A stretch of 51,038 bases of DNA, taken from assembly GCA_964473155.1 (NCBI GenBank), contig CAYYNT010000027.1, positions 1 to 51,038 on the forward strand, in the 5' to 3' direction. The stretch comes from JAJFUG01 sp964473155. Lineage in GTDB: Bacteria > Gemmatimonadota > Glassbacteria > GWA2-58-10. Of this stretch, positions 34,150 to 41,346 are shown piece by piece. Positions within the stretch are counted from its first letter, which is position 1. Every line of letters begins with the position of its first letter. A model generated the notes under the pieces. The model was not told where the DNA came from and did no database searches. It saw only the letters and a list, made by a program, of their open reading frames with translations. The translations under genes and the position numbers were made by a program.

Positions 34150-34734
34150 TTGGGTAATCTTCTTGACGGGCTTGAAAGCATTCCGATGCTGCTGCCCCTG
34201 GCGATCATGTGCATGCGGATCACCGATGTTTCAATCTCCACCATGCGCATGATCATGATAATACGGGGACGGCGCCTCACCGCGGCCTGCCTCGGGTTCT
34301 TCGAGGTGATGGTCTGGCTGGCGGCGATCACCGGAATATTCAGCCACCTGGACAACTGGGTCAATGTTATCTTTTACGGCCTGGGGTTCTCGCTGGGCAA
34401 CATAGTCGGGATGTTCATCGAGAGCAAGATGGCGGTGGGGCAGCAGGTGCTGCGCTTTATCAGCCGGAGCGAGGGCGGGAGGATAATCGACGCCCTGCGC
34501 GGGCAGGGCCACGGCGTGACCCAGGTGGCGGCCACGGGGCGTGACGGCCCGGTGGGGCTGGGGTTCCTGATCGCCGCGCGCAAGAAAGTACCGCGCCTGA
34601 TCGACGCTATCAACGAGATAGACCCCGCGGCCGTGATAACTGTGGAGGACGTGCGCCACAGCAACATTGTGGATTACTACCAGCAGGGGCAGATCGGCAC
34701 GCGCTGGTGGAACAATTTTCTGAAAAAGAAATAA
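34150..34734 (+). CDS. UPF0316/DUF2179-type membrane protein
   Basis: A 194-residue protein with three or four N-terminal membrane helices (LLPLAIMCMRITDVSISTMRM; FEVMVWLAAITGI; IFYGLGFSLGNIVGMFIE) and a C-terminal soluble DUF2179 domain (VTQVAATGRDGPVGLGFLIA and VPRLIDAINEIDPAAVITVEDV). The function of the family is unknown; the C-terminal domain is thought to be a regulatory ligand-binding fold. The start is TTG with AAGGAG five bases upstream inside the TerC reading frame, so translation is coupled to TerC. Confidence 0.88.
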   Translation: MGNLLDGLESIPMLLPLAIMCMRITDVSISTMRMIMIIRGRRLTAACLGFFEVMVWLAAITGIFSHLDNWVNVIFYGLGFSLGNIVGMFIESKMAVGQQVLRFISRSEGGRIIDALRGQGHGVTQVAATGRDGPVGLGFLIAARKKVPRLIDAINEIDPAAVITVEDVRHSNIVDYYQQGQIGTRWWNNFLKKK

Positions 34735-34762
34735 TCTGTCAGGGATGATTATAAATTAGAAC

Positions 34763-34783
34763 GGGGCACGGCGCACCGCACCC
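34763..34783. repeat. Decayed GTAGGGGC-family palindrome
   Basis: GGGGCACGGCGCACCGCACCC keeps the left half of the core but has point changes on the right, so the palindrome is imperfect. It lies 50 bases before an intact palindrome with a different core. Confidence 0.55.
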
Positions 34784-34832
34784 ATTGCATTCATGACTTT
34801 TGGTTCAACCCCTTGAGGATATAAGGATAAAC

Positions 34833-34862
34833 CGTAGGGGCAATTCATGAATTGCCCCTACG
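34833..34862. repeat. 30-bp perfect palindrome, core AATTCATGAATT
   Basis: The arms CGTAGGGGC and GCCCCTACG enclose AATTCATGAATT, and every base pairs. The outer arms are the same as in other family members while the core is entirely different. It sits between the convergent UPF0316 and bcp genes, so it could also serve as a hairpin at their 3' ends; there is no long T run. Confidence 0.85.
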
Positions 34863-34879
34863 TAAAACGCCTTAAACTA

Positions 34880-35347
34880 TCAGCCTTTAAGCTCTGCGAG
34901 CTTGTTCCGCACCGCCTCCACATGCCCTTTCACGCTCACCTCCGGCCAGGCGAACGCCACTTTGCCCCGCGGATCGATCAGGAACGTGCTGCGTTTAACG
35001 CCCATATATTTTTCCCCATACATGCTTTTTTCCTGCCACGCGCCGTACTGCTCCAGCGCCTGGTGCTGCGGGTCGCTCAGGAGGCGCACCTTGAGGCCGT
35101 GCTTGGCCGCGAACTTGCGGTGCGAGGCCGGGCTGTCCGGACTCACTCCCAGAACCGCGGCGTCCAGCGCGCCCAGGTCCTCGACCGCGGCGGTGAACTC
35201 GCAGGCCTCGGTGGTGCAGCCGGGGGTGTCATCCTTGGGATAGAAATACAGCACCACCCATTTGCCCTTGTAATCCTGAAGGCTCGCGGATTTGTCATCC
35301 TGGTCGGCCAGGCTGAAATCCGGGGCCTTGTCTCCGGCTTTAAGCAT
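34880..35347 (-). CDS. bcp: Thioredoxin-dependent peroxiredoxin Bcp
   Basis: Thiol peroxidase that reduces hydroperoxides. The 155 residues match the Bcp/PrxQ type: YFYPKDDTPGCTTEAC with peroxidatic Cys44 and resolving Cys49 five residues later, then GVSPDSPASHRKFAAKH, LLSDPQHQALEQYGAW and RSTFLIDPRGKVAFAWPEV. The ATG follows GGAGGG at short spacing. It is the last of a run of minus-strand stress genes (PerR-like regulator, ferritin, DUF2892 protein). Confidence 0.95.
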   Translation of the reverse strand: MLKAGDKAPDFSLADQDDKSASLQDYKGKWVVLYFYPKDDTPGCTTEACEFTAAVEDLGALDAAVLGVSPDSPASHRKFAAKHGLKVRLLSDPQHQALEQYGAWQEKSMYGEKYMGVKRSTFLIDPRGKVAFAWPEVSVKGHVEAVRNKLAELKG

Positions 35348-35431
35348 TATCCCTCCAACTGTGTTTCATTAAAGTCTACATAAAAGTACGATAATGAGAG
35401 ACTCCAACCGGTTCGCCGCACAACCTGCCGC

Positions 35432-35635
35432 TCATTGCCCCGTTTTTTTATCCTCCCGGCGGCAGGTGGAAATCCCGAGCGGGCAGTAGGCCGGGCAGAA
35501 ATTCAACAATCCGGTGGCCAGCGGGATGATCCCCACGGCGCCCCACCAGCTCTTGAAAATAAATCCCAGCCCGATGATCGCCAGCCCGGCCACGATCCGG
35601 ACAGTCTTGTCCACTCCTCCGACATTGGCTTTCAT
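35432..35635 (-). CDS. Small DUF2892 membrane protein
   Basis: A 67-residue protein with the DUF2892 pattern MKANVGGVDKTVRIVAGLAIIG and LLNFCPAYCPLGISTC. Two hydrophobic segments (about 11-28 and 32-48) probably make a hairpin in the membrane. The family often accompanies rhodanese or thiol metabolism genes, and the cysteines in CPAYCPLG are conserved. The function is not established. An AAGG lies upstream of the ATG. Confidence 0.85.
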   Translation of the reverse strand: MKANVGGVDKTVRIVAGLAIIGLGFIFKSWWGAVGIIPLATGLLNFCPAYCPLGISTCRREDKKTGQ

Positions 35636-35681
35636 GGTGCTGACCGCCTTTCCGGCTGAAAAACCTGTCCAGGGTAATAAG

Positions 35682-35713
35682 AGAAAGGGCGGCGCGTGTC
35701 TGCCGCGCCGCCC
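35682..35713 (-). terminator. Terminator of the ferritin gene
   Basis: GGGCGGCGCG and CGCGCCGCCC form a perfect 10-bp stem with a 7-base loop. Read on the minus strand, TTTCTCTT follows. It begins 16 bases beyond the ferritin stop. Confidence 0.85.
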
Positions 35714-35729
35714 GTGAATTCTTTAAAGT

Positions 35730-36224
35730 TCAATGAGCCGCCCGCGCTCCAAGCTCGCGGTCCAGCATGTACAATCCGCCCGGATGATCGCCGATCAGTT
35801 TCAGCTTCTCGACTATCTCGACCGCCGCGGCTTCCTCCTCAACCTGCTCGGAAACGAACCAGTTGAGGAAAACCTCAGTGGCGTAATCCTTTTCGAGCCG
35901 CGCCGACTCGACCAGCTTGTGAATTTTGGAGGTCACGAGCTGCTCGTGCTTGTACGCCTCCTGGAAGACCGCCAGAGGACTGGCCCACTTGGCCGGAGGG
36001 GTGTCTATTTGAGCCAGAACCGCCTCGCCGTTGCGTTCATGGATGAAGCCGTAAATTTTCATGGCGTGCCCGAGTTCCTCGCCGGCCTGCACTTTCATCC
36101 AATTGGCCATGCCGGGGAAGTTTTTCGCCACGAAATTATTGGACATGGCCAGGTAAAGATATGCGGAATAGAGTTCGGCGTTGACCTGGTCGTTCAGGGC
36201 TTTCTGCATCTTCTTGCTGAGCAT
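35730..36224 (-). CDS. ftnA: Bacterial non-haem ferritin
   Basis: Iron-storage protein that oxidises and mineralises iron in a 24-subunit shell. The 164 residues form the four-helix bundle, with ferroxidase ligands Glu17 (VNAELYSAYLYLAM), Glu50 and His53 (GEELGHAMKIY), and the later acidic cluster SEQVEEEAAAVEIV. The ATG follows CGGGAGG. It has its own terminator. The PerR-like gene lies upstream on the same strand, but the 130-base spacer contains no convincing PerR operator, only a partial CTAATCATATC. Confidence 0.94.
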   Translation of the reverse strand: MLSKKMQKALNDQVNAELYSAYLYLAMSNNFVAKNFPGMANWMKVQAGEELGHAMKIYGFIHERNGEAVLAQIDTPPAKWASPLAVFQEAYKHEQLVTSKIHKLVESARLEKDYATEVFLNWFVSEQVEEEAAAVEIVEKLKLIGDHPGGLYMLDRELGARAAH

Positions 36225-36354
36225 CTGAGTGATCCTCCCGTAATAAGTTGAAAGTAAATTCAGTTTTGCTCACCTCTACTGCTAATCATATCATATATTT
36301 TTCGAAGACAGCGTTCAAGTCCGGATAACCTCTGCTCAAGTCCGCCCGGAAAAG

Positions 36355-36846
36355 TCAGCCGTCACCGCGGACTTTCTTTTCGGGTTCGGACCGGGGCCGC
36401 CTCCTTTCAAAAGCGATGTATTCACCGGCAGCCGCTCCGGCTGGCGACTCGCTTTCCGCCTCCGATGCGCATGAGGAGCACAGACCGACATATTCGATCC
36501 GGCAGCCCAGAAGGCGGAAACCATCCGGCGCTTCCGGAAGACTGGTCAGGCCGGTATGCGCGGGACTTGCCAGATCGGTGACCCGGCCGCAACGCAGGCA
36601 GCGCGCGTGGCAGTGCTCGTGCAGGTCGGCATCGTACCGTTTCCGTCCCTCCGGACCGTTCAGCACCCGGACATGCCCCTCAACGGCCAGAACCTGAAGG
36701 TTCCGGTAAACCGTTCCCAGGCTGATCCGAGGGAGCCTGCCCCGCACCAGGGCGTATATTTCATCCGCCGTGGGATGGCTTTTGACCGCGGCCAGTTCTT
36801 CCAGGATAATCCGCCGCTGACGGGTCATGCGTCTTTCAGTCACCAT
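36355..36846 (-). CDS. Fur-family regulator, PerR-like
   Basis: DNA-binding, metal-dependent repressor of 163 residues. The winged helix is residues 1-60 (SHPTADEIYALV; ISLGTVYRNLQVLA). The structural zinc site is Cys83-x-x-Cys86 and a C-terminal CSSC. His24, His78, His80, Asp91 and Asp72/Asp74 line up with the regulatory metal ligands of PerR-type peroxide sensors rather than with iron-sensing Fur. The C-terminus carries an unusual Arg/Glu-rich tail after the CSSC (GEYIAFERRRPRSEPEKK). Its promoter overlaps a palindromic operator, so it is probably autoregulated; ferritin and Bcp nearby are plausible regulon members. Peroxide sensing itself is inference. Confidence 0.9.
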   Translation of the reverse strand: MVTERRMTRQRRIILEELAAVKSHPTADEIYALVRGRLPRISLGTVYRNLQVLAVEGHVRVLNGPEGRKRYDADLHEHCHARCLRCGRVTDLASPAHTGLTSLPEAPDGFRLLGCRIEYVGLCSSCASEAESESPAGAAAGEYIAFERRRPRSEPEKKVRGDG

Positions 36847-36856
36847 GGGAATTCCT

Positions 36857-36877
36857 TATCAGTAATCATTACTGATA
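36857..36877. promoter_or_regulatory. PerR/Fur-type operator
   Basis: A 10-1-10 perfect inverted repeat with arms TATCAGTAAT and ATTACTGATA. Its inner 15 bases (CAGTAATCATTACTG) have the 7-1-7 form of Fur-family boxes and resemble the Per box TTATAATNATTATAA. It sits between the -10 element and the ribosome binding site of the regulator gene. Confidence 0.85.
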
Positions 36878-36879
36878 GT

Positions 36880-36908
36880 ATTATATAAAACAACATGCTT
36901 TTTGTCAA
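36880..36908 (-). promoter_or_regulatory. Consensus sigma-70 promoter of the PerR-like gene
   Basis: On the minus strand TTGACA (36903-36908), a 17-base spacer and TATAAT (36880-36885) match the consensus at all twelve positions. The operator lies directly downstream over the expected transcription start, so bound repressor would block it. Confidence 0.85.
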
Positions 36909-36966
36909 TAGAGAATGAGAAAAAACAGCAAACAGCAGTTCGGTTATTTACACAAGGTGCTCACAA

Positions 36967-36996
36967 ACAAGGGGCGGCCAGATGGCCGCCCCTTGT
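36967..36996 (-). terminator. Hairpin after the AGE epimerase gene
   Basis: AAGGGGCGGCCA and TGGCCGCCCCTT form a 12-bp inverted repeat separated by two bases. Read on the minus strand it is followed by GTTTGTG, a poor T tract. It could be a terminator or a member of the palindromic repeat family (arms GGGGC/GCCCC). Confidence 0.6.
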
Positions 36997-37054
36997 GGCC
37001 CTTGACGCTGATCGCACCCGGGCCGGACAATTTATTTCTCAGTATATCGACAAA

Positions 37055-38221
37055 TCACATCTGTTCGAGCGCTTTAACCGCGAGCCAGAGGAAACGCGGC
37101 ACGTGGAAACAGCCCTTGTAGGGGCCGCCCTTGAACATGTGCGTGGGCCGTCCCTCCCGGTCCAGGTAGCCGAACCACTCGCCGTGCCCGCGATCCGGGA
37201 AACGGGCGAACGTGTAGTCCACCAGGCGCTCGAAGTTCTGGGCGTGACGGTTATCCGAGGTTTCGCGCCAGGCGGCGAGGAAAGCGTAGATCGCCTCGCA
37301 GTGCGGCCACCATAGTTTCATCGGCCATTCGAGCTGGGTGGGCGAGAACCCGCCGGCATCCAGGAAATAGAACAATCCGCCGTGGGCGCTGTCCCAGCCT
37401 TTCTCGAACATCCAGTCGATCATCGTTACGCCGTCCGCCACAACCTGGCTGTCCCTCAGGCGGCGCCCCACCTCGATCAGGAACCAGCCGGTCTCGATGG
37501 CGTGGCCCGGATTGAGAAGCCGTCCCTCGCTGCCCGGAAGAAGTGAGCCATCCGGCGCCACGTTCTCGTACACCAGGTGTTCCTCCGGCTGCATGTGACG
37601 GCGGATGCCCCTGATAGACTCATGGATAACCGGCAACCAGTCTTTCAGGTCGCTGTCCGAGGCGAAATCATCGGCCAGGGCGAGAGTGATCATCGGCACG
37701 GCCAACGCGCTTGCGGGGCGCTGACCGGCCAGGATGGGACGGCCCAGGGCGGCCGGGTCGGCGTTCCAGGCCTGGACCTGACGGAAGACCGATTCGGCCT
37801 CGGCCCGGATCGATCTGTCGCCGGTCAGACGCGAGAATTCGAGCAGGGCCAGGCTGTAGAAACACTCGGCGAATGGTTTCCGCTGGATTGTCAGAGGCTT
37901 TCCCTCCCGGTCCACGCTGAAATATACCCGCCCCTCGGCTCCCCGGCCGCAGCGCCGGATGAAATCATACCCCAGCATCGCCGCGTCGCGCCATTCGGGC
38001 CGTTTCTCCAGGGTGTTGTAAAGCTTGGAGAACATCCAGACCTGACGGCCCTGGAGCCACATGTGCTTGGTAGTATCGTAAACCTCGCCGTCACGCCCAA
38101 GGCAGTTGAAATAGCCGCCGTTTTCACTGTCCAGGCTGTGTTTGAGCCAGAACGGAATGACATTTCCGAGCAATTCTTTGCGGAACAGCCGGAGATATTT
38201 GTCCTTGTCGATGCCAGCCAC
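37055..38221 (-). CDS. AGE-family epimerase (N-acylglucosamine or cellobiose 2-epimerase type)
   Basis: Cytoplasmic sugar 2-epimerase of 388 residues with an (alpha/alpha)6 barrel. Diagnostic sequence: GGYFNCLGRDGEVYDTTKHMWLQGRQVWMFSKLYN, shown here in two parts as GGYFNCLGRDGEVYD and KHMWLQGRQVWMFSKLYN, then NPGHAIETGWFLIEVGRRL, LWWPHCEAIYAFLAAW, EWFGYLDREG and KGGPYKGCFHVPR. These contain the catalytic His and Glu residues of the family. No signal peptide is seen. It is read from GTG behind AAGAGGTGG, only 18 bases after the amidohydrolase stop, so the two form an operon. The exact substrate (GlcNAc, ManNAc, mannose or cellobiose) cannot be told. Confidence 0.9.
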   Translation of the reverse strand: MAGIDKDKYLRLFRKELLGNVIPFWLKHSLDSENGGYFNCLGRDGEVYDTTKHMWLQGRQVWMFSKLYNTLEKRPEWRDAAMLGYDFIRRCGRGAEGRVYFSVDREGKPLTIQRKPFAECFYSLALLEFSRLTGDRSIRAEAESVFRQVQAWNADPAALGRPILAGQRPASALAVPMITLALADDFASDSDLKDWLPVIHESIRGIRRHMQPEEHLVYENVAPDGSLLPGSEGRLLNPGHAIETGWFLIEVGRRLRDSQVVADGVTMIDWMFEKGWDSAHGGLFYFLDAGGFSPTQLEWPMKLWWPHCEAIYAFLAAWRETSDNRHAQNFERLVDYTFARFPDRGHGEWFGYLDREGRPTHMFKGGPYKGCFHVPRFLWLAVKALEQM

Positions 38222-38239
38222 CAGTCCACCTCTTTCGGA

Positions 38240-39337
38240 TCAGCCCTTGAACTGGGCGAAAATCTTGTCCGCGTTGATGTGATATATCTTTTCCAGCACC
38301 TCATCCGGCAGTCCGATCCCGTAGATCATCCAGCGTCCCTGAAGTTGATGGCTGCCTGCGGGATCGAAATACTCGTCCCAGGTCTCGAGGAAACGGTAAT
38401 AAATACGGTAGGCCTCTGCTTTAGGAGGAGTGTCGGTGCCGAACATCACGCGGTCCTGGTACTTGATCAGGAACTTGCGGCAGGTATAGGGCTGACGGCC
38501 CAGTTCGCTGATCCGGGCGTCGATGTCGACGTGGAAATTGGGATACATGTCCAGCCACATCCCTACCTGATGCAGCTCCTCGGGCAGGGTCCCCACGTGC
38601 GCGCCGATATAGATCGTATTAGGGTGCTTGGCGAACATCCGGTTGCGCTGGGCCAGGATCTCCCACTTCGAGGGGTATTTCGTGGTATCGCTGAAAGCCC
38701 AGCTTGGATGAGCGCCCAGCTCGTCGTAACGCTCGTTGTACTTGTCCACCGGGGTGAAGAATGCCTTGGGATCGGATACATGGACCATCACCGGAATTTT
38801 AAGCTGGCCGACCGCTTCCCAGAACGGGTCGATCCGGGGGTCGTCAACCGGGATAAGCTTGCCGCTGTTGTCCCTGTGCACCAGCCCCAGTTCCTTGAAT
38901 ATCTTTACCCCTCGCACACCCAGGCGCACCGCGTCTTTCAGCTTGGCGATCTCGCGGTCGGCCCATTTCGGATCATCGATCCCGGAAAAATCGGGGGAGA
39001 AGAACACTATGAAACGCTCGGGGGCGATGGCTTTAGTATCAGCAATATGCTTTTTGTAGATATCGTCTTTGCTCATTCCATCCAGGCTGACACAGCGGAC
39101 CACCCCCGCCTTGTCCATCTCCTGAAGAAAATTCTTGAGCTGGCTTGCGTTACGAAGGTGGTTATGGATGTCAATCACCGGGAATTTGGGCCGCAGGACC
39201 ATGGTTTCGTTCACCACGAGCTGGGCTTTGGGTTTCCAGTCCAGAAGCTTCAAATCGCCCATGGCCTGTGCGCTCAGAAGGGAGGGCAGCCCGGCGATGG
39301 CGGCCAGCAGGGAAAGCGCGGGAAGTCGTTTAAGCAT
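38240..39337 (-). CDS. Exported metal-dependent amidohydrolase
   Basis: TIM-barrel hydrolase of the Amidohydro_2 group, 365 residues. A Sec-type signal peptide (LPALSLLAAIAGLPSLLSAQA) precedes the barrel. Metal-binding motifs are IDIHNH (His58 and His60), GVKIFKELG with the lysine, MVHVSD, IGAHVGTLPEEL and the catalytic Asp in VMFGTDTPP. Related proteins hydrolyse or decarboxylate aromatic and small ring compounds; the substrate here is unknown. The ATG follows AGGAGG. It is the first gene of the unit with the AGE epimerase. Confidence 0.9.
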   Translation of the reverse strand: MLKRLPALSLLAAIAGLPSLLSAQAMGDLKLLDWKPKAQLVVNETMVLRPKFPVIDIHNHLRNASQLKNFLQEMDKAGVVRCVSLDGMSKDDIYKKHIADTKAIAPERFIVFFSPDFSGIDDPKWADREIAKLKDAVRLGVRGVKIFKELGLVHRDNSGKLIPVDDPRIDPFWEAVGQLKIPVMVHVSDPKAFFTPVDKYNERYDELGAHPSWAFSDTTKYPSKWEILAQRNRMFAKHPNTIYIGAHVGTLPEELHQVGMWLDMYPNFHVDIDARISELGRQPYTCRKFLIKYQDRVMFGTDTPPKAEAYRIYYRFLETWDEYFDPAGSHQLQGRWMIYGIGLPDEVLEKIYHINADKIFAQFKG

Positions 39338-39439
39338 TTATCCTCCTTGGAAGAATTATGGAATGAGCAGTTGAAAAGTACGAAATCAAAACAAATATAT
39401 CCGGTTCATCAATAACACGCCAGAAATACCACAAATGAC

Positions 39440-39495
39440 AAAGGCCGCCTTGAACCGCCCCTTATAAAAGCATCCGGAAGGTTCAGACGGCCTTT
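39440..39495. terminator. Long inverted repeat, probable terminator
   Basis: AAAGGCCG-CC-TTGAACC and its near-complement GGTTCAGACGGCCTTT enclose about 24 bases. The stem is imperfect at one point. It lies between the 252-residue repeat-protein gene and the amidohydrolase, so it can end transcription of the former; short T runs are present on both strands. Confidence 0.65.
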
Positions 39496-39549
39496 GAAAA
39501 TTATTTTTTCACTCCGGCGGTATTAACATGAGCCGGATTCTCAGCCTCC

Positions 39550-40308
39550 TCATTCGTTCAGCGCTGTCTGCAGGGATTTGTCCTTGTACGCGCTTACCGC
39601 TGCCTGAATCTGTTCGCGTGTCAGCTTGCAGGCGGCCACTTTCGAAAAGTCGTGGTTATCGCTTTCCAAGGCTTGGAGCACCAGGGTGCGGCTCTCGGAG
39701 TTGAAATCGCTCTTGGCCTCGATCACTTTCTTCAAAGTCTCGCGTCCCACCGGGCAGGCGGCCACTTTCGAAAAATCTCCGCTTTCCGCCGCCGCGGCAA
39801 TCACTTTCAGGCTCCTGGAATCCACGCCTCTGCTGGAAACAGCATAACTCGCCAGGGCCTGTTCAAGCTCGGCACGCGACACCTTGCAGGCCGCCACGCT
39901 CGAATAGTCGTTTTTCTCGATTGCGGCCAAAACATTCTGACGGACATGCTCATCCAGGTCGCTACTTTCCTGCGACAGCTTTTTCAACGCTTCACGGGTG
40001 GCGGAGCAGGCTGCCACTTTGGAGAAATCTCCGCTCTGCGCCGCGAGATGAATATTTTTCATCACCCTGGCGTCAAGCTTCGCGCTTTTCACGCCTTTGT
40101 CACAGGCGGCCTCGCAGAAGGCCGAAGCGCTCTGAACGCCGGATTCACTGCACGAGGCCTGCGTGCTGCACGCCGCCTTGTCCGCGCAGGAGGCGCTGGC
40201 GGTAGTCTTGGATGAACAGGACTCGCCGGCCTGGACCGCAAGGGCCAGACAGAAACAGCCGGCCGCGAGGATACCCCCGGTTTTCATCACTAAGCGCGAA
40301 AGATTCAT
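39550..40308 (-). CDS. Secreted protein with four FSKVAAC-type repeats, unknown function
   Basis: A 252-residue protein. A signal peptide (LAAGCFCLALAVQAG) is followed by a Ser/Ala/Cys-rich segment (about 30-72, nine cysteines). Four repeats of about 42 to 46 residues then follow, each centred on DFSKVAAC plus R-E-x-L: SGDFSKVAACSATREALKKL, KNDYSSVAACKVSRAELEQA, SGDFSKVAACPVGRETLKKV and NHDFSKVAACKLTREQIQAA. Each repeat carries exactly one cysteine at the same place, and predicted structure is helical. It may bind metal or haem or form disulphide-linked assemblies, but I do not recognise the family. The ATG follows AAGGAGGAGG. It is preceded by a structured leader. Confidence 0.85.
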   Translation of the reverse strand: MNLSRLVMKTGGILAAGCFCLALAVQAGESCSSKTTASASCADKAACSTQASCSESGVQSASAFCEAACDKGVKSAKLDARVMKNIHLAAQSGDFSKVAACSATREALKKLSQESSDLDEHVRQNVLAAIEKNDYSSVAACKVSRAELEQALASYAVSSRGVDSRSLKVIAAAAESGDFSKVAACPVGRETLKKVIEAKSDFNSESRTLVLQALESDNHDFSKVAACKLTREQIQAAVSAYKDKSLQTALNE

Positions 40309-40340
40309 TCGAACCTCCTCCTTATTAATTCATGTCACGC

Positions 40341-40407
40341 CGTAGCTGAAATAGCTGCCGGCCGGATTACCGCAGTCAAAGGCAGTGAATCAGGATTACC
40401 CACCGCC
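40341..40407 (-). ncRNA. Structured 5' leader of the repeat-protein gene, class unknown
   Basis: On the minus strand, a hairpin GGCGGTG/CACTGCC (40381-40387 with 40401-40407) has a 13-base loop that contains GGTAATCC. A second, CTGC/GCAG (near 40353-40376), again contains GGTAATCC in its loop, and a third, AGCT-ATTTC-AGCT within GCCG..CGGC, ends near 40341. The ribosome binding site follows 30 bases later. The repeated GGTAATCC loops and the long leader suggest a regulatory RNA. I do not match it to a known riboswitch. Confidence 0.4.
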
Positions 40408-40502
40408 TGTTGGTTATAGGCTTTCTCCAGGTCCCCTCCTTTGAAAAACTATTCGCAACCAGTTTGATATTCAATGAGTTGCAGACCAGCTTGCCCTTAA
40501 CC

Positions 40503-40531
40503 ATTCTATAACTTGCCGGTCGAAAAATCAA
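40503..40531 (-). promoter_or_regulatory. Candidate promoter of the repeat-protein gene
   Basis: TTGATT (40526-40531) and TAGAAT (40503-40508) on the minus strand are 17 bases apart. It would give a leader of about 190 bases containing the hairpins at 40341-40407. Confidence 0.55.
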
Positions 40532-40602
40532 TACCTGTACAAAATAATTTACAAGTAAAAATCAGACAGGTTCCATTTTACCCAGGAATCTTTCACGGAA
40601 TT

Positions 40603-41346
40603 TCAATTCGGGGCGGCGGAGCGGTCGAGCAGCCAGATAAGTTCACCTTCGCGAGGATTGACCAGTGTGGCGGGCAGATTTTTGTCGCCTGGAGAGGGAG
40701 CGTCAAAGACCATTTTCAGCACCGGGCGCTTGTTTTCTCCGGCCGCTATGACGATCACGGTCCGGGCGGAGTTTATCAACGGAAGGCTGAGCGTGAGGCG
40801 GTCGCGGGTGGAGTAGCCAGATGGGGCTTCGGTTTCGATCACCCATCGTTCACGTTCCTCCAGCGCCGGGCTGCCGGGGAAGAGTGAGGCCACGTGGCCG
40901 TCCGTCCCGATGCCGAGAAGGACCAGATCGAAGCGCGGGAACCCGGCCTGGGGGAAAAGCCCACGCAGAGTGGTTTCATATTCCAGGGCCGCGCTGGAAC
41001 GCGGACGGACCTCACCCTTCATGCGGAACACGTTCTCCAATGGCAGAGGAACACGTTCGAGGAGAGTGTCCCTCGCCATGGCGTAGTTGCTCTCCGCGCT
41101 GTCTGGGGGGACACAGCGCTCATCGCCCCAGAACACGAAGATACTGGGCCAGGGCATAACGTAAAGATACGGTGAAGCAGAAAGCGACTCGTAAAGGGTG
41201 CGCGGAGTGCCGCCTCCGGCCAGCGCCACGCTGAACCATCCCCGCGCGGCCACGGCCTCCAGCGCGCGCTCCAGCACCAGACCGGCGGCGGCCCGGCTGA
41301 GAGACTGGATGTCATCGTAAATTCGTATGTTATCTCTTTCAGTCAT
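40603..41346 (-). CDS. pgl: 6-phosphogluconolactonase
   Basis: Second step of the oxidative pentose phosphate path; hydrolyses 6-phosphogluconolactone. The 247 residues match the DevB type: FSVALAGGGTPRTLYESL (about 37-54), IFVFWGDERCVPPDSAESNYAMA, FDLVLLGIGTDGHVASLFPG and SLPLINSARTVIVIAAGENKR. The ATG is preceded by a weak site. It follows zwf on the same strand, after a gap of about 700 bases that contains a dispersed repeat. Confidence 0.95.
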   Translation of the reverse strand: MTERDNIRIYDDIQSLSRAAAGLVLERALEAVAARGWFSVALAGGGTPRTLYESLSASPYLYVMPWPSIFVFWGDERCVPPDSAESNYAMARDTLLERVPLPLENVFRMKGEVRPRSSAALEYETTLRGLFPQAGFPRFDLVLLGIGTDGHVASLFPGSPALEERERWVIETEAPSGYSTRDRLTLSLPLINSARTVIVIAAGENKRPVLKMVFDAPSPGDKNLPATLVNPREGELIWLLDRSAAPN

